This document shows positions 16,476 through 27,917 of a stretch of 64,000 nt of DNA, in pieces. Below the pieces are notes generated by a model, which did no database searches, had not been told where the DNA came from, and was given only the letters and a program-made list of their open reading frames with translations. Position 1 is the first letter of the stretch. Each line of letters starts with the position of its first letter. This stretch comes from CAWJPY01 sp963844865 (GTDB lineage: Bacteria > Acidobacteriota > Thermoanaerobaculia > Thermoanaerobaculales > Sulfomarinibacteraceae): the NCBI GenBank assembly GCA_963844865.1, contig CAWJPY010000005.1:124001-188000 (forward strand), written 5' to 3'. A program made the translations under genes and the position numbers.

Positions 16476-16838
16476 TCAGCTCGGCAGGGTGGGCAGGATG
16501 ATGATGGACGGGCGCGAGCCCGCCTTCGCATGCTGGGGCAGCTTGTCCGGGTGGTCCTTGTCGTGGCTCATGTACACCTGGTACTTGTACACGCCCGCCT
16601 TGGTGCCCACCCTCAGCGATGCCGACCGGTGGCCATCGGCGAGGGGATGCCGCCCCTTGCCGTGGTCCGCGAACGGACCGGCGTCCTCCAGGACCAGCTC
16701 GGCGTTGGCGCCGCTCCCGTTGCGGAACTTGACCGTGCCGCCGGCCGGCACGGCCACCTTCTCGGGGTGAACCAGGTAGAACTCCCCAGCGTCCAGGATG
16801 ACGACCTCGATGTCTCCGCCCTTGCTGTTGGCTTCCAT
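16476..16838 (-). CDS. small cupredoxin-like beta protein
   Basis: A predicted 120-residue protein without signal peptide. The pattern of strands (FYLVHPEKVAVPAGGTVKFRN, then AELVLEDAGPF, LRVGTKAGVYKYQVYM) resembles a cupredoxin or Ig-like fold, and several His residues lie in the C-terminal half (ADHGKGRHP, SHDKDHPDK, QHAKAG). The canonical copper Cys is absent, so copper binding is only a guess. The ATG has GGAGGACCGTT upstream. It lies between the kinase and the macroglobulin genes on the same strand but with gaps of about 45 and 140 bases, so operon membership is uncertain. Confidence 0.6.
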   Translation of the reverse strand: MEANSKGGDIEVVILDAGEFYLVHPEKVAVPAGGTVKFRNGSGANAELVLEDAGPFADHGKGRHPLADGHRSASLRVGTKAGVYKYQVYMSHDKDHPDKLPQHAKAGSRPSIIILPTLPS

Positions 16839-16885
16839 AACGGTCCTCCTCTGCCGGCATCACCGGCGAGCCGCTCCCAGCTTGA

Positions 16886-19459
16886 TCAGTTCTCGTTCCC
16901 GCCAGCCCGAGCCGCGAAACGAGGGTCGGCCCTCAGGTTGTTCAGGGCCGGGCTCTGGGCCACCCACTCACGGTTCAGGCCGGCGTCCAGCGCCTTCCCG
17001 ATCCACTCCAGCGCCTTCTCGCGCTCGCCCAGGTCCTCGAAGCTCTCCCCGATCAGTCCCATGGTCTCCGGGTCGCTGGGAGCCTCAGATGCCGCCCGCT
17101 CGAGCAGCTCGCGGCCCCGGCGGCGGTCGCCGAGCACGCCATCGTAGCCCGCCAGCTCCACCAGGAGCTGGACGTCGTCCGGGTCTGTTGCGAGCTTCTT
17201 CTCTCCGAGCTCCACCGCGCGCTTCAGGGCATCCTCCGCACCCTTCGGATCCCCGGACCAGCGCAGCGAGTTGCCCAGGCCGCCCCACACCCGATAGTCG
17301 TCGTCCTGCATTTCGAGGGCCCTCTGGAAGTACTTCGCCGCCTTGCCGAACTCGGAGTCGCTGTAGTACATCGCACCGAGGTTGTTCAGCACGGCGTAGG
17401 AGGGCTCCAGCGCCACCGCCTTCTCGAAGGCGGCCTTGGCCCGGCCCGGGTCGCCGATGGCCAGGTACAGACCACCCAGGTTGTTGAACCCGAGGGGATT
17501 GCCCGGCGCGATCTGGGTGACCCGCAGGAACTGGTTGATGGCCGCTTCGTCGCGCCGTTGCCGCCAGTAGAAGGTGCCGAGCCGGTTGTGGGCCTCGGCG
17601 TCCCCCGGGCGGAGGCGGATCGCCCGGTTGAAGGCCTCCTCTGCGTCCTCGAGTCGTCCCGACCGCGCATAGGCCTCCGCCAGACGGAGCTGGATCTCGC
17701 CGCTGCCGGGGGCCAGCTTCGCAGCTCGCCGGAGTGCGGCAACCTGCTCGGCGGGCTTGCCCTGGGCCTCGTGCAGAGCGGCCAGCGCCTCCTGCAGCGA
17801 CGGCGAGCGCAGGCTCCCTTCCGACGCCGACTGGACCTCGGCAACGCCTCGGTCGAGCCAGCTCTCGTCTCCCGTCGCTCGGTACTTACCGAGCAGGGCG
17901 TCGGCGAGGGCGGTCCGGGCGGACACGAAGAGGGCGTCCTGCCCCACGGCCTGGGACAGGGACGCGATGGCAGGATCCAGCTCGCCCGCGGCCAGGCGGC
18001 CCACCCCCTCCAGGTACGCGTTGCAGGCCGCCACGACGTTGGTGCCCCGCCCCCTCAGAAGCTGCCGGGTCGCATCCGTGACCGGCACGCCGAGCTGCGC
18101 CGCGAGCTCCACGACGGGCTCCACCTGCAGGCAGGACAGGTTGCTCATGTCGTCGCTGATGGTGACGCTGCGCAGCCGCCGGCCGGACGCCACGTCGACG
18201 ACATCCAGGCGGAGGTCGACCCTCTGGCCGCGCCACTCGACGTCACCCTCCACGGCGAGCGGTACGTTGTGATAGCGGCGGATTTCCTCGAGGGAGGCGG
18301 AGTGGCTCCCCGGCGGCACCAGCCACATCCGGCCCGTGGTCTGGGCGCCCACGAGGGCCAGCCCCTCGGCCAGGGATCTCCTCAGGCCGCGCGCGGTGGA
18401 CGCCGGATCGTCGACGGCCCCTCCCCCGGTGAGGGGCAGCACCGCGAGGCTGAGCTCATCGGGAAGGGCCGCCGGCCCGGAGCGAAGCCGGACGACCCCC
18501 AGGACCGCCGCTGCCGCGACCAACACGATCACGGCCCCCCCCACCAACCGGCGCCAGCGCCGTGGCGCGCGCCGTTGAGCGTAGGTCGCCGCTGAGGGGA
18601 TCGCCGCTCCGCTGGCGCTCACGGCCTGCAACACCAGGGCCAGGTCGCGGGCCGACTCGAAGCGATCCTCGGGCCGTTTCTCCAGGCACTGGCGCACGAT
18701 GCGCTCCAGGGTTGGCGCCGGAGGATGGGCGGAGTCGGACAGGTCGGGGGGCTCGTCGCGGAGGATCGAGGCGGCGAGCTCGGGGCCGGTGTCGCCGGTG
18801 AAGGGGCGGCGTCCGGTGAGCATCTCGTACAGGACCACGCCGAAGGAGAAGATGTCCGACCGGTGGTCCAGCGCGGAGCCCTGGAGCTGCTCCGGAGACA
18901 TGTAGGCCACCGTCCCGACCACCGACCCCACCTCGGTGAGGAGGCTGGCGGTGGGACCCGCGGCCACGTCCCGCGGCGGGGGCTCGCGCTGGACCAGCTT
19001 GGCGAGGCCGAAGTCCAGGATCTTGACGTGGCCGTCACGGGTGATGAACAGGTTCTCGGGCTTGAGGTCACGGTGGATCACGCCCTTGGCGTGGGCCGCC
19101 GCCAGCCCGTCGGCGATCTGGGTCGCGTACTCCACCGCCTTGCGCGCCGTGAGCCCGCCCGCCGAGATCCTCTCCCTCAAGGTCTCGCCATCGAGCAGCT
19201 CCGAGACCAGGTAGGGCACACCATCGTGAGTGCCCACGTCGTACACGGCGAGGACGTTGGGATGGTTGAGCGACGCCACGGCTCTCGCCTCGCGCTCGAA
19301 CCGCTTCAGCCGTCCGTCGTCGGTGCCGAAGGAGGCGCTCAACGTCTTGATGGCCACGTCGCGGTCCAGACGCGGGTCACGGGCCCGGTAGACCTCCCCC
19401 ATCCCTCCGGCGCCGATGCGCTCGACGATCTCGTAGTGCGAGATGGTCTCGCCGATCAT
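16886..19459 (-). CDS. membrane Ser/Thr protein kinase with C-terminal TPR repeats
   Basis: An 857-residue Hanks-type kinase. The P-loop is GAGGMGEV (16-23), the ATP lysine K38, the catalytic loop HRDLKPEN (129-136), DFG at 149-151, and SPEQ replaces APE. A transmembrane helix near residue 315 separates it from an extracytoplasmic part with a FlgO/adenylate-cyclase-associated-like domain, followed by many TPR units (for example AEAHNRLGTFYWRQRRDEAAI and FNNLGGLYLAIGDPGRAK). Such receptors are common in Acidobacteriota and Myxococcota. The ATG at 19459 gives the family start MIGETISHYEI; the longer frame upstream is an antisense artefact. The input signal and substrates are unknown. Confidence 0.93.
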   Translation of the reverse strand: MIGETISHYEIVERIGAGGMGEVYRARDPRLDRDVAIKTLSASFGTDDGRLKRFEREARAVASLNHPNVLAVYDVGTHDGVPYLVSELLDGETLRERISAGGLTARKAVEYATQIADGLAAAHAKGVIHRDLKPENLFITRDGHVKILDFGLAKLVQREPPPRDVAAGPTASLLTEVGSVVGTVAYMSPEQLQGSALDHRSDIFSFGVVLYEMLTGRRPFTGDTGPELAASILRDEPPDLSDSAHPPAPTLERIVRQCLEKRPEDRFESARDLALVLQAVSASGAAIPSAATYAQRRAPRRWRRLVGGAVIVLVAAAAVLGVVRLRSGPAALPDELSLAVLPLTGGGAVDDPASTARGLRRSLAEGLALVGAQTTGRMWLVPPGSHSASLEEIRRYHNVPLAVEGDVEWRGQRVDLRLDVVDVASGRRLRSVTISDDMSNLSCLQVEPVVELAAQLGVPVTDATRQLLRGRGTNVVAACNAYLEGVGRLAAGELDPAIASLSQAVGQDALFVSARTALADALLGKYRATGDESWLDRGVAEVQSASEGSLRSPSLQEALAALHEAQGKPAEQVAALRRAAKLAPGSGEIQLRLAEAYARSGRLEDAEEAFNRAIRLRPGDAEAHNRLGTFYWRQRRDEAAINQFLRVTQIAPGNPLGFNNLGGLYLAIGDPGRAKAAFEKAVALEPSYAVLNNLGAMYYSDSEFGKAAKYFQRALEMQDDDYRVWGGLGNSLRWSGDPKGAEDALKRAVELGEKKLATDPDDVQLLVELAGYDGVLGDRRRGRELLERAASEAPSDPETMGLIGESFEDLGEREKALEWIGKALDAGLNREWVAQSPALNNLRADPRFAARAGGNEN

Positions 19460-19729
19460 GGGGCCGTCATCCGTCGCGCCGCCTCCACCTGCAATGTGAC
19501 CACCCACGGGTCCCTTCCCGAAGTATGAAGCGGCACGGTGGCGCCCGCAAGGGAGGGACGCTCTCCGGCCACGCGCGCGACACGCCCTCGGCTCCCCCAG
19601 AATCACCGTCTTTGCAGGGCGGTGAAGAGGCCTCGACACGGCCGCGCACGTGGCGTCGCTGCCACGGGGACAGGCGCCGGCTCTCCCGCCGGCAGCGCAG
19701 AATCCATCCCGCCGCGATACCATCGTGAG

Positions 19730-20374
19730 GTGACGCTCTCCGGAACCCAGATCTTCCTGGTGGCGGTGACAGCGGCGGCGGTGGGGGCGCTGCTGGTCGG
19801 CATCGGCCGGGGCATCCGTCCCTTGGAGGTCTGGGCCAAGGCCCTGGCGTCCGCCTCCTTCGTGGCCCTCGGCGCCGCCTCCTGGTCGGCCGGACACCCG
19901 GTGGCCACCTGCTTCCTGGCGGGGCTCGTCCTCGCCGCGGCTGGAGACCTGCTGCTCCTGGGAGATCGCACGTTCGACGCCGGCCTCGCCGCCTTCCTGC
20001 TCGGCCACCTGGCCTACGTGGCGGCGTTCTGGTGGGCCCTCCCACCCTGGCGTTGGCCCGCCGTGCCCGCCGTGATCATCGCCGCGGCCGCCGTGGCGGT
20101 GGCGCGTTGGCTGTGGCCGGCCCTGGGTCGCCGGCGCCTTCCCGTGGCCGCGTACATCGTCGTCATCTCCTTCATGGTGTGGGGCGCCCTGGCCGTGGCC
20201 GCACGCGGCCTCCTGCCGTCCATCGTCGCCGCCGGCGCCACCCTCTTCTACCTCTCCGACCTCGCCGTGGCCCGCCACCGCTTCCTGCAGCCCGCCTTCA
20301 TCAACCGCGCCCTGGGCCTGCCCACCTACTACGCCGGCCAGGTCCTGATCGCCCTCACCATCGCCGCCGCCTAG
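19730..20374 (+). CDS. YhhN/TMEM86 family membrane protein (lysoplasmalogenase-like)
   Basis: A 214-residue protein with about seven or eight hydrophobic helices and the YhhN landmarks: AAGDLLLL (charged Asp within a helix), FLLGHLAYVAAF, and a C-terminal FYLSDLAVARHRF followed by LPTYYAGQ. The mammalian homologue TMEM86B hydrolyses lysoplasmalogen vinyl ethers; bacterial members are less characterised. Translation probably starts at GTG 19730, where family homology begins; the ribosome-binding site is weak. The GTG context and the 270 bases of upstream sequence, shared with the divergent kinase gene, show no clear promoter. Confidence 0.85.
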   Translation: MTLSGTQIFLVAVTAAAVGALLVGIGRGIRPLEVWAKALASASFVALGAASWSAGHPVATCFLAGLVLAAAGDLLLLGDRTFDAGLAAFLLGHLAYVAAFWWALPPWRWPAVPAVIIAAAAVAVARWLWPALGRRRLPVAAYIVVISFMVWGALAVAARGLLPSIVAAGATLFYLSDLAVARHRFLQPAFINRALGLPTYYAGQVLIALTIAAA

Positions 20375-20422
20375 CACGGGGCACGAATGCCGTATCCTGA
20401 GAGGCTGGAGAGTGGAGGCGCC

Positions 20423-21757
20423 ATGACCCGTTCCATCCCGTCGCTCCTGGTCGCGTTGCTGCTGGCCGCCTCGGTGGCGGCCGCCCAGGACATCTGGCAG
20501 TACCACACCGCCGCCGGCGAGTTCGCCTACGCCGCCGGCAACGTGCAGCGCGCCGAGCGCGAGTTCGTGGCCGCCCTCGAGCTGGCCAAGAAGGACCCGG
20601 GGGACGGTCACCGCCTCGAGCGGAGCCTGTCGAACCTGGCCCGCCTGTACGAGCACGCGGGCCGCTTCGACCGGGCCCTCCCCCTCTACCAGCTCTTGCT
20701 GGCCTCCCAGGAGCACCGTTTCGGCGACGACAGCCCCGCTCTGCTGGACGCCCTCCTCGCCGTGGCCCGCTGCAGCGTTCCCACCGGGGACGCGCCCACG
20801 GCTGACGCCGCCCTCGAGCGCTTCCTCACCATCGCCGATGCCAGCGGCGCCGCCGATCCCGCCCAGCGCTGGCGGGCCGCCAGCATGCTGGCGCGCATGA
20901 AGACCCTGGAGAAGAAGCCGGAGGAAGCCCTGGAGGCGCAGCGGCGCGCGGTGGCAGCCATGACGGATGATCCGGATGCCGGCGACCTCGAGCGCGCCAC
21001 CGAGCTCGAGTCTCTCGCCAAGATGGAGCTGGAGCACGGCTCCGCCGAGGCCGCGGAAAAGGCGCTCGAGCGCGCCGTCGCGCTCCGGGGCAAGGCCGGC
21101 CAGAGCACGGCCGAGCCCCTGGCCACCGCGGCGGCCGCAGCATTCGCCGCCGGTCAGCCCGACCTCGCCGAGCGGCTCGCCGAGCAGTCTCTGGCGGATG
21201 TTCCGGAGGCCCCTCCTCTCGCGGCGGTCCAGGTGCTCGCCAAGGTCTCCTGGCTGCGGGTCCGGGCGGGCGGAGAGCTTACGGATCTCCTCGGTGTGGG
21301 CACCGATCAGGCGGCGTTGGAGCTCGCCGACCACCGCCTGCAGGCGGTGGTTCAGCACCCTGCCATGCAGCCCACAGCCGACCACCCCGAGCTCGTCGAG
21401 ACCATGGCCCGGCTGGCCATTGTCGCTGCTCTGCGCGGCCGGGCCGGTGAGGCGGCCGACTGGAAGTCCCGCCAGCTCGACCTCATGACGGCCGCCGGTG
21501 GCGGCTCGGTCACACCCGCCGTGCTCGCGGCCCGCAGCGACCTGGTGGGCCTGCTCGTCGCCGCCGACCGCGAGGTCGAGGCGGCGGCGGCGAACGAGCG
21601 GCTCATCGCGGGGCTCGAGCAGACCTACGGAGCCAACGACTCACACCTGCTCGCGCCCCTCCAGCGGCAGATGGAGCTGCTGCGGGCGACGGGCCGGAAG
21701 CGGGATGCCAAGGTGTTCAAGAAGCGCCTCCGCGCCCTCGAGCGCTCCCTCCGCTGA
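20423..21757 (+). CDS. secreted TPR-repeat protein
   Basis: A 444-residue protein with an N-terminal signal peptide (about 1-21, cleaved after VAAAQ) and TPR-like helix pairs throughout (LSNLARLYEHAGRFDRALPLYQ, LLASQEHRFGDDSPALLDALLAVARC). The pattern with GDDSPALLDAL and YGANDSHLLAPLQ resembles kinesin-light-chain-type TPRs, so it is probably an exported protein-interaction scaffold. The ATG has GGAGGCG upstream. It starts about 50 bases after the YhhN gene, in the same direction, and could share its transcript. The partner is unknown. Confidence 0.8.
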   Translation: MTRSIPSLLVALLLAASVAAAQDIWQYHTAAGEFAYAAGNVQRAEREFVAALELAKKDPGDGHRLERSLSNLARLYEHAGRFDRALPLYQLLLASQEHRFGDDSPALLDALLAVARCSVPTGDAPTADAALERFLTIADASGAADPAQRWRAASMLARMKTLEKKPEEALEAQRRAVAAMTDDPDAGDLERATELESLAKMELEHGSAEAAEKALERAVALRGKAGQSTAEPLATAAAAAFAAGQPDLAERLAEQSLADVPEAPPLAAVQVLAKVSWLRVRAGGELTDLLGVGTDQAALELADHRLQAVVQHPAMQPTADHPELVETMARLAIVAALRGRAGEAADWKSRQLDLMTAAGGGSVTPAVLAARSDLVGLLVAADREVEAAAANERLIAGLEQTYGANDSHLLAPLQRQMELLRATGRKRDAKVFKKRLRALERSLR

Positions 21758-21773
21758 AGACACAGCTCCGCAG

Positions 21774-23333
21774 TCAGAGCACCAGGTCCAGGTAGCGGGT
21801 GAGCGCTGGCACGTCCGGGAAGGCGAGGTCCGCCTCGTCGGCGTGGCGGGCGGCGCCTCCGTAGAGCAGACAGACCCGGGCGCAGCCGGCGGCGCGGGCC
21901 GCGTCCAGGTCATGGCGGGAGTCGCCCACCGCCAGGCACTCCCCCGGGGTCAACCCGAGGCGCTCCATGGCCGCCCGGAATGGCGCCCCGGATGGCTTCC
22001 ACAGGCCGCTGTCCCGGGTCAGGACGACGTCGAAGACGAGCTCGTACCGCTCCAGCAACGTGCGGGCATTGTCGTCCGTGTTGTTGGTGACCAGGGCCGT
22101 GGCCAGACCGCGGGCGCGCAGCAGTGACAGGAGCTCGGGGACGCCTTCGTGGAGGCGGGCACTCCGCGTAGCCTCGGCCTCGATCCGCTCCATCTCCTCC
22201 CAACCCGCGCGGCGCTGGTCGGGCGGCAGGCCGTTGAGCTCGTCGATGATCGACGCGCCGGTGACGCCCAGACGGCGCCGGATCTCCGGCCAGTCGTAGC
22301 GGGAGTCGATCAGCGTGCCGTCCATGTCGAACACCATGCCGCGGATGCCGCGCACGCGAAAGGCCTTCAGGATCTCGTCCCGTTCGAAGCGGGGAAGAGC
22401 ACCGCGGCCGGCTCCCTCCGCCCGCGCCCGTCCGATCCAGGTGAGCTGGATGCCGTGGGCGGCGAGCTCCTCGGCCAGCGCCGTGCGGCCCGCATCCGAG
22501 CAGCCGATGAGGAGGGAGCCGGAGCCGATGAGCCCCAGGGGGTCGAGGCCCAGGTCGGAGGCGATGCAGCGGGTCGCCTCGAGCATGGGCACGTCTTCGC
22601 ACCGCACCTCGATCGCCAGGCCCGATGCGCGCCCCATCTCGTACACAGCCTCCCCCACTCCGCCTTCGGTGACGTCGTGGAGGGCCGTGACCTCCCCATG
22701 TCTGGCCGCGACGCGTGCCTCCTCCACCACCGACAACCAGTCGCCGGCCAAGACCTCCTCAGCCGCTCGGAAGGCCTCCGGACCGTGCCGCTCCCGCAGC
22801 CGCTCGCCCATCTCCGACAGCAGGATCGCCGTGCCCTCCAGGCCGGCCCACTTGGTCATCCCCACCCGATCGCCTTCCCTCAAACCGCCGGTGGTGAGGG
22901 GGCGGCCCTCCACGCGGCCCAGCATGGTCCCCACCACCATGCTGTGGGGCAGCCCGGGAGTGACCTCGGTGTGGCCGCCGATCAGCGCCACCCCGAGCCT
23001 GCGGCAGCTCGTCAGAATGTCGTCGAGGATGGCGCGGACCCGATCCCCCGCCGCATCCTCGGGCGCCAGCAGCAGGACCGCCAGGAAGAGGAGCGGCCGG
23101 GCGCCACGGGCCGCCACGTCGTTGGCGTTGACGACCACGGCCAGTCGGCCGACATCCGCGGCGCTGAAGGTGACGGGGTCGGAGGCGACCGCCCACAGCT
23201 CCCCTCCCATCCTCACCAGGGCGGCATCCTCTCCCACCGCCGGGCCGAGCACGACCTCCGGGGGGAGGGCGGCCGCCAGCCTGTCGGCGATGAGGTCCCA
23301 CGGCACCTTGCCCTCGGCCAGCCGGTCGCCCAT
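21774..23333 (-). CDS. AIR synthase-like (HypE/ThiL/SelD-type) and HAD phosphatase fusion
   Basis: A 519-residue two-domain protein. Residues 1 to about 325 have the AIR synthase/HypE layout: VGEDAALV near 35, a VNANDVAARGARP motif, GGHTEVTPGLP, and a C-terminal HDVTEGGVGEAVYEM with GSGSLLIGC. These bind ATP in PurM, ThiL, HypE and SelD. Residues from about 330 are a HAD hydrolase with DMDGTLID (near 336), LVTNNTDDN, a KPSGAPF lysine and GDSRHDLDAARAAG, like phosphoglycolate phosphatase. The frame is continuous, so the fusion is real in this sequence. HypE normally acts in [NiFe]-hydrogenase maturation, but no hyp gene is nearby; the substrate is unknown. Confidence 0.85.
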   Translation of the reverse strand: MGDRLAEGKVPWDLIADRLAAALPPEVVLGPAVGEDAALVRMGGELWAVASDPVTFSAADVGRLAVVVNANDVAARGARPLLFLAVLLLAPEDAAGDRVRAILDDILTSCRRLGVALIGGHTEVTPGLPHSMVVGTMLGRVEGRPLTTGGLREGDRVGMTKWAGLEGTAILLSEMGERLRERHGPEAFRAAEEVLAGDWLSVVEEARVAARHGEVTALHDVTEGGVGEAVYEMGRASGLAIEVRCEDVPMLEATRCIASDLGLDPLGLIGSGSLLIGCSDAGRTALAEELAAHGIQLTWIGRARAEGAGRGALPRFERDEILKAFRVRGIRGMVFDMDGTLIDSRYDWPEIRRRLGVTGASIIDELNGLPPDQRRAGWEEMERIEAEATRSARLHEGVPELLSLLRARGLATALVTNNTDDNARTLLERYELVFDVVLTRDSGLWKPSGAPFRAAMERLGLTPGECLAVGDSRHDLDAARAAGCARVCLLYGGAARHADEADLAFPDVPALTRYLDLVL

Positions 23334-23354
23334 GGCCGCCTCAGGAGGTTCCGA

Positions 23355-24149
23355 TCAGGCCCCGGTGGGCGTGGGAGGGGTGCTCAGGGCATCGCGCAGC
23401 TCACGCAGCTTGGCCTGGACCTTGCGGACGTTGTCCGGACCCATGCGCAGGAAGTGGCGCTGCGCGGCATTCATGGACTCAAAGCGCTCATCGGCGTAGG
23501 CGTAGGTGCTCACGGTGCGCTCTTTCACCTGGATGCGCGCCGGCGGCACCGGCACCGCCAGCAGCTCGTCCATGGCGCTTCGCAGGCGATCCGAGAACTC
23601 GCGGCCAGGCGGAGCGATCTCCCGGTAGGCCTCGTCCATCAGGGGTTGGAGCTCGTGATAGAGCGCCACCGTCCCCTGCGTGTTGAGGGACGCGATCACA
23701 TCGGCCACCCGATCGTAGCGGTGGTAGCTCGCGGGATCGATGTACAGCTTGCCGCCCTCGTTGACCACGTCGAGTGGTCTGTCGGGGCGCAGGAACTCCA
23801 CCTGCTTGCTGGGGCTGTCCCCGGCGGCCACGTTGTTCACCGCCGCCACGAAGCGGCGGATGAGGTCGTCGTTGGCCAGCCATGCCGCCAGCTTGGGGTT
23901 GGCGGAGAGGTGGGAGGCCAGCTCGCGCACCGCGGCGTCGCTGGTGCGCAGGGTCACGCCCTGGAGGCGCAGCGACAGGCGTTCGGACAGGGACGGCGTC
24001 GGGGTCGGCGCCGGGGCCGGCGTGCCCAGCATGGGCGGCTCCATCACCTCGGCCGCGCGCTCCGGTCGGAGCCAGATGAAGTACACCGCCGCGCCCACCA
24101 GCACGAGGCCCGCGAAGATGGCGGCGGCGACCTTGGTCGTGTTCGACAT
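23355..24149 (-). CDS. DUF3014 family membrane-anchored protein
   Basis: A 264-residue protein with one N-terminal transmembrane helix (about 8-27, KVAAAIFAGLVLVGAAVYFIW), a Pro/Thr linker (TPAPAPTPTP), and a folded domain with DUF3014 hallmarks: SANPKLAAWLANDDLIRRFVAAVNN, then YHRYDRVADVIASL. The function is unknown. The ATG is preceded by GGAGG. It sits 20 bases upstream of the AIR synthase-HAD gene on the same strand, so the two are probably co-transcribed. The periplasmic location is inferred from the anchor. Confidence 0.85.
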   Translation of the reverse strand: MSNTTKVAAAIFAGLVLVGAAVYFIWLRPERAAEVMEPPMLGTPAPAPTPTPSLSERLSLRLQGVTLRTSDAAVRELASHLSANPKLAAWLANDDLIRRFVAAVNNVAAGDSPSKQVEFLRPDRPLDVVNEGGKLYIDPASYHRYDRVADVIASLNTQGTVALYHELQPLMDEAYREIAPPGREFSDRLRSAMDELLAVPVPPARIQVKERTVSTYAYADERFESMNAAQRHFLRMGPDNVRKVQAKLRELRDALSTPPTPTGA

Positions 24150-24264
24150 GACCTACCTCCGCCACTACTCTACACGCTCCGCAACGCCCCACCGGCCCAT
24201 TGGCGGTCGCACACTCCGGGCGGCCATATCGGTTCCCGCCGACGCACGCGGCGGCCTCAAAGCC

Positions 24265-24453
24265 GGCCCCAGCCACCCCGTCGATGCGCGCTGCGACGCC
24301 AAAGCCGGTGCCAGGCACCCCGTCGATGCACATCGCCACCTCAATGCCGGTGCCAGGCACCCCGTCTTGATTCGATAGTACGCAGATCGCCTCATTCGAA
24401 AGGGTGCCTGGCACCGTCTCTGGCCTACCCAATGTCAGAGGGTGCCTCGCACC
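24265..24453. repeat. GTGCCAGGCAC palindromic repeat module A
   Basis: Three 13-bp palindromic cores (24265, 24307, 24349; GGTGCCAGGCACC or close) stand exactly 42 bp apart within tandem units containing CCCCGTCGATGC. Inverted cores follow after 54 bp (24403) and a further 38 bp (24441). The cores at 24349 and 24403 could pair into a 14-bp hairpin. It occupies the gap between the TerB-like and DUF3014 genes. Confidence 0.85.
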
Positions 24454-24504
24454 GACTTCGACAACCCCCGGCCGAGAACCACGCGCCCGGCGGGAGCGGT
24501 GCCC

Positions 24505-25071
24505 TTAGGCGAAGGCCGATTCCAGGTCCTCGAGGGTCTTCCGCTCGGCTGCCGAGATGGAGCCCAGGCCCAGGATGCCGCCGGCAGCCTCGGCCACCCG
24601 GCGGGCGGTGCCCATGACCTGGGCACGCAGGGCGGCGCTCTCCTCGGGGGTCAGCGAGCCGTGGAGGGCCTTCGCGTGGTGCCGCCACGCCTCCACCAGC
24701 ACCGGCTCGGGCTTGCGCAGGAGCCAGCTCTGGAGCAGGTCGTGGTTGACGCTGCCGGCCTTCACCCCCCGCTCGTCGGCGGCCTTGAGGACCGCCGCGC
24801 GCTCGGCGTCCTGGATCTCGCCGTCGGCCCAGGCCACCCAGACCAGGGGCACGAGACTGAACGCGACCACGGCCTCCGGGGAGACGTCGAGGTCCACCAG
24901 GTGGGCGAGGACCGTGTCGTCGTCGATGTTGAGAGCGGTCCGCAGCGTTTCCCGCCTCTCCTGGAGCTGCGCCTGCCGGCGGAGCTTGGCCAACAGCTTC
25001 TCGTTTTCCCGGGCGAAGAACGACTCCTCCAGGGCCTTTGCCGACTTCGCCAGTCCGATCACGTCCCCCAT
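24505..25071 (-). CDS. TerB-like helical protein
   Basis: A 188-residue helical protein. The middle (VPLVWVAWADGEIQDAERAAVLKAADERGV) resembles the TerB/DjlA core, where acidic residues in WADGxID-type turns may bind metal. The N-terminus is a charged helix (ARENEKLLAKLRRQAQLQERRE), probably coiled coil. The tail carries a Gly/Ile-rich segment (AAGGILGLGSIS). TerB proteins are linked to tellurite and stress responses, but no ter partner is near, so the role is unknown. The ATG at 25071 has GGAGGCGCC upstream; the frame continues ten codons further without a better start. Confidence 0.7.
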   Translation of the reverse strand: MGDVIGLAKSAKALEESFFARENEKLLAKLRRQAQLQERRETLRTALNIDDDTVLAHLVDLDVSPEAVVAFSLVPLVWVAWADGEIQDAERAAVLKAADERGVKAGSVNHDLLQSWLLRKPEPVLVEAWRHHAKALHGSLTPEESAALRAQVMGTARRVAEAAGGILGLGSISAAERKTLEDLESAFA

Positions 25072-25295
25072 GGCGCCTCCTCGTCTCCTTGTCGCAACCA
25101 CGGCGGGCGCCGTGGTCTCGAAAGTCCATCTCTGCCGAGGGCTAGATTATGCCACAACGACGACGGCCGCTGGCCTCGTCGCAGGGGCGTGCGTAGAATG
25201 GCGCGACCCGGCCGGAGGGCGTGGGCGGCATCGCGTGATCGGGTCAAGCCGCCTCCCCCGGGAGACCGGACCAACGAGCGCGCCGGAGACGCTGC

Positions 25296-27849
<2,554 letters not shown>

Positions 27850-27917
27850 TCCCGCGCCCTCGCCCCCATCCGAATGCGCGGTCGCTGTCGCTGATCGCCG
27901 CAGCTGGCCCTGGTCCT

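Noticed and set aside
19460..21385. N-terminal extension of the Ser/Thr kinase by about 640 residues
   Set aside because: The extension is antisense to the YhhN and TPR genes; the kinase domain starts normally at 19459.
24265..24453. CRISPR-like regular repeats
   Set aside because: The repeated element is a short palindrome in near-identical tandem units, the spacers are also conserved, some cores are inverted and no cas gene is near.
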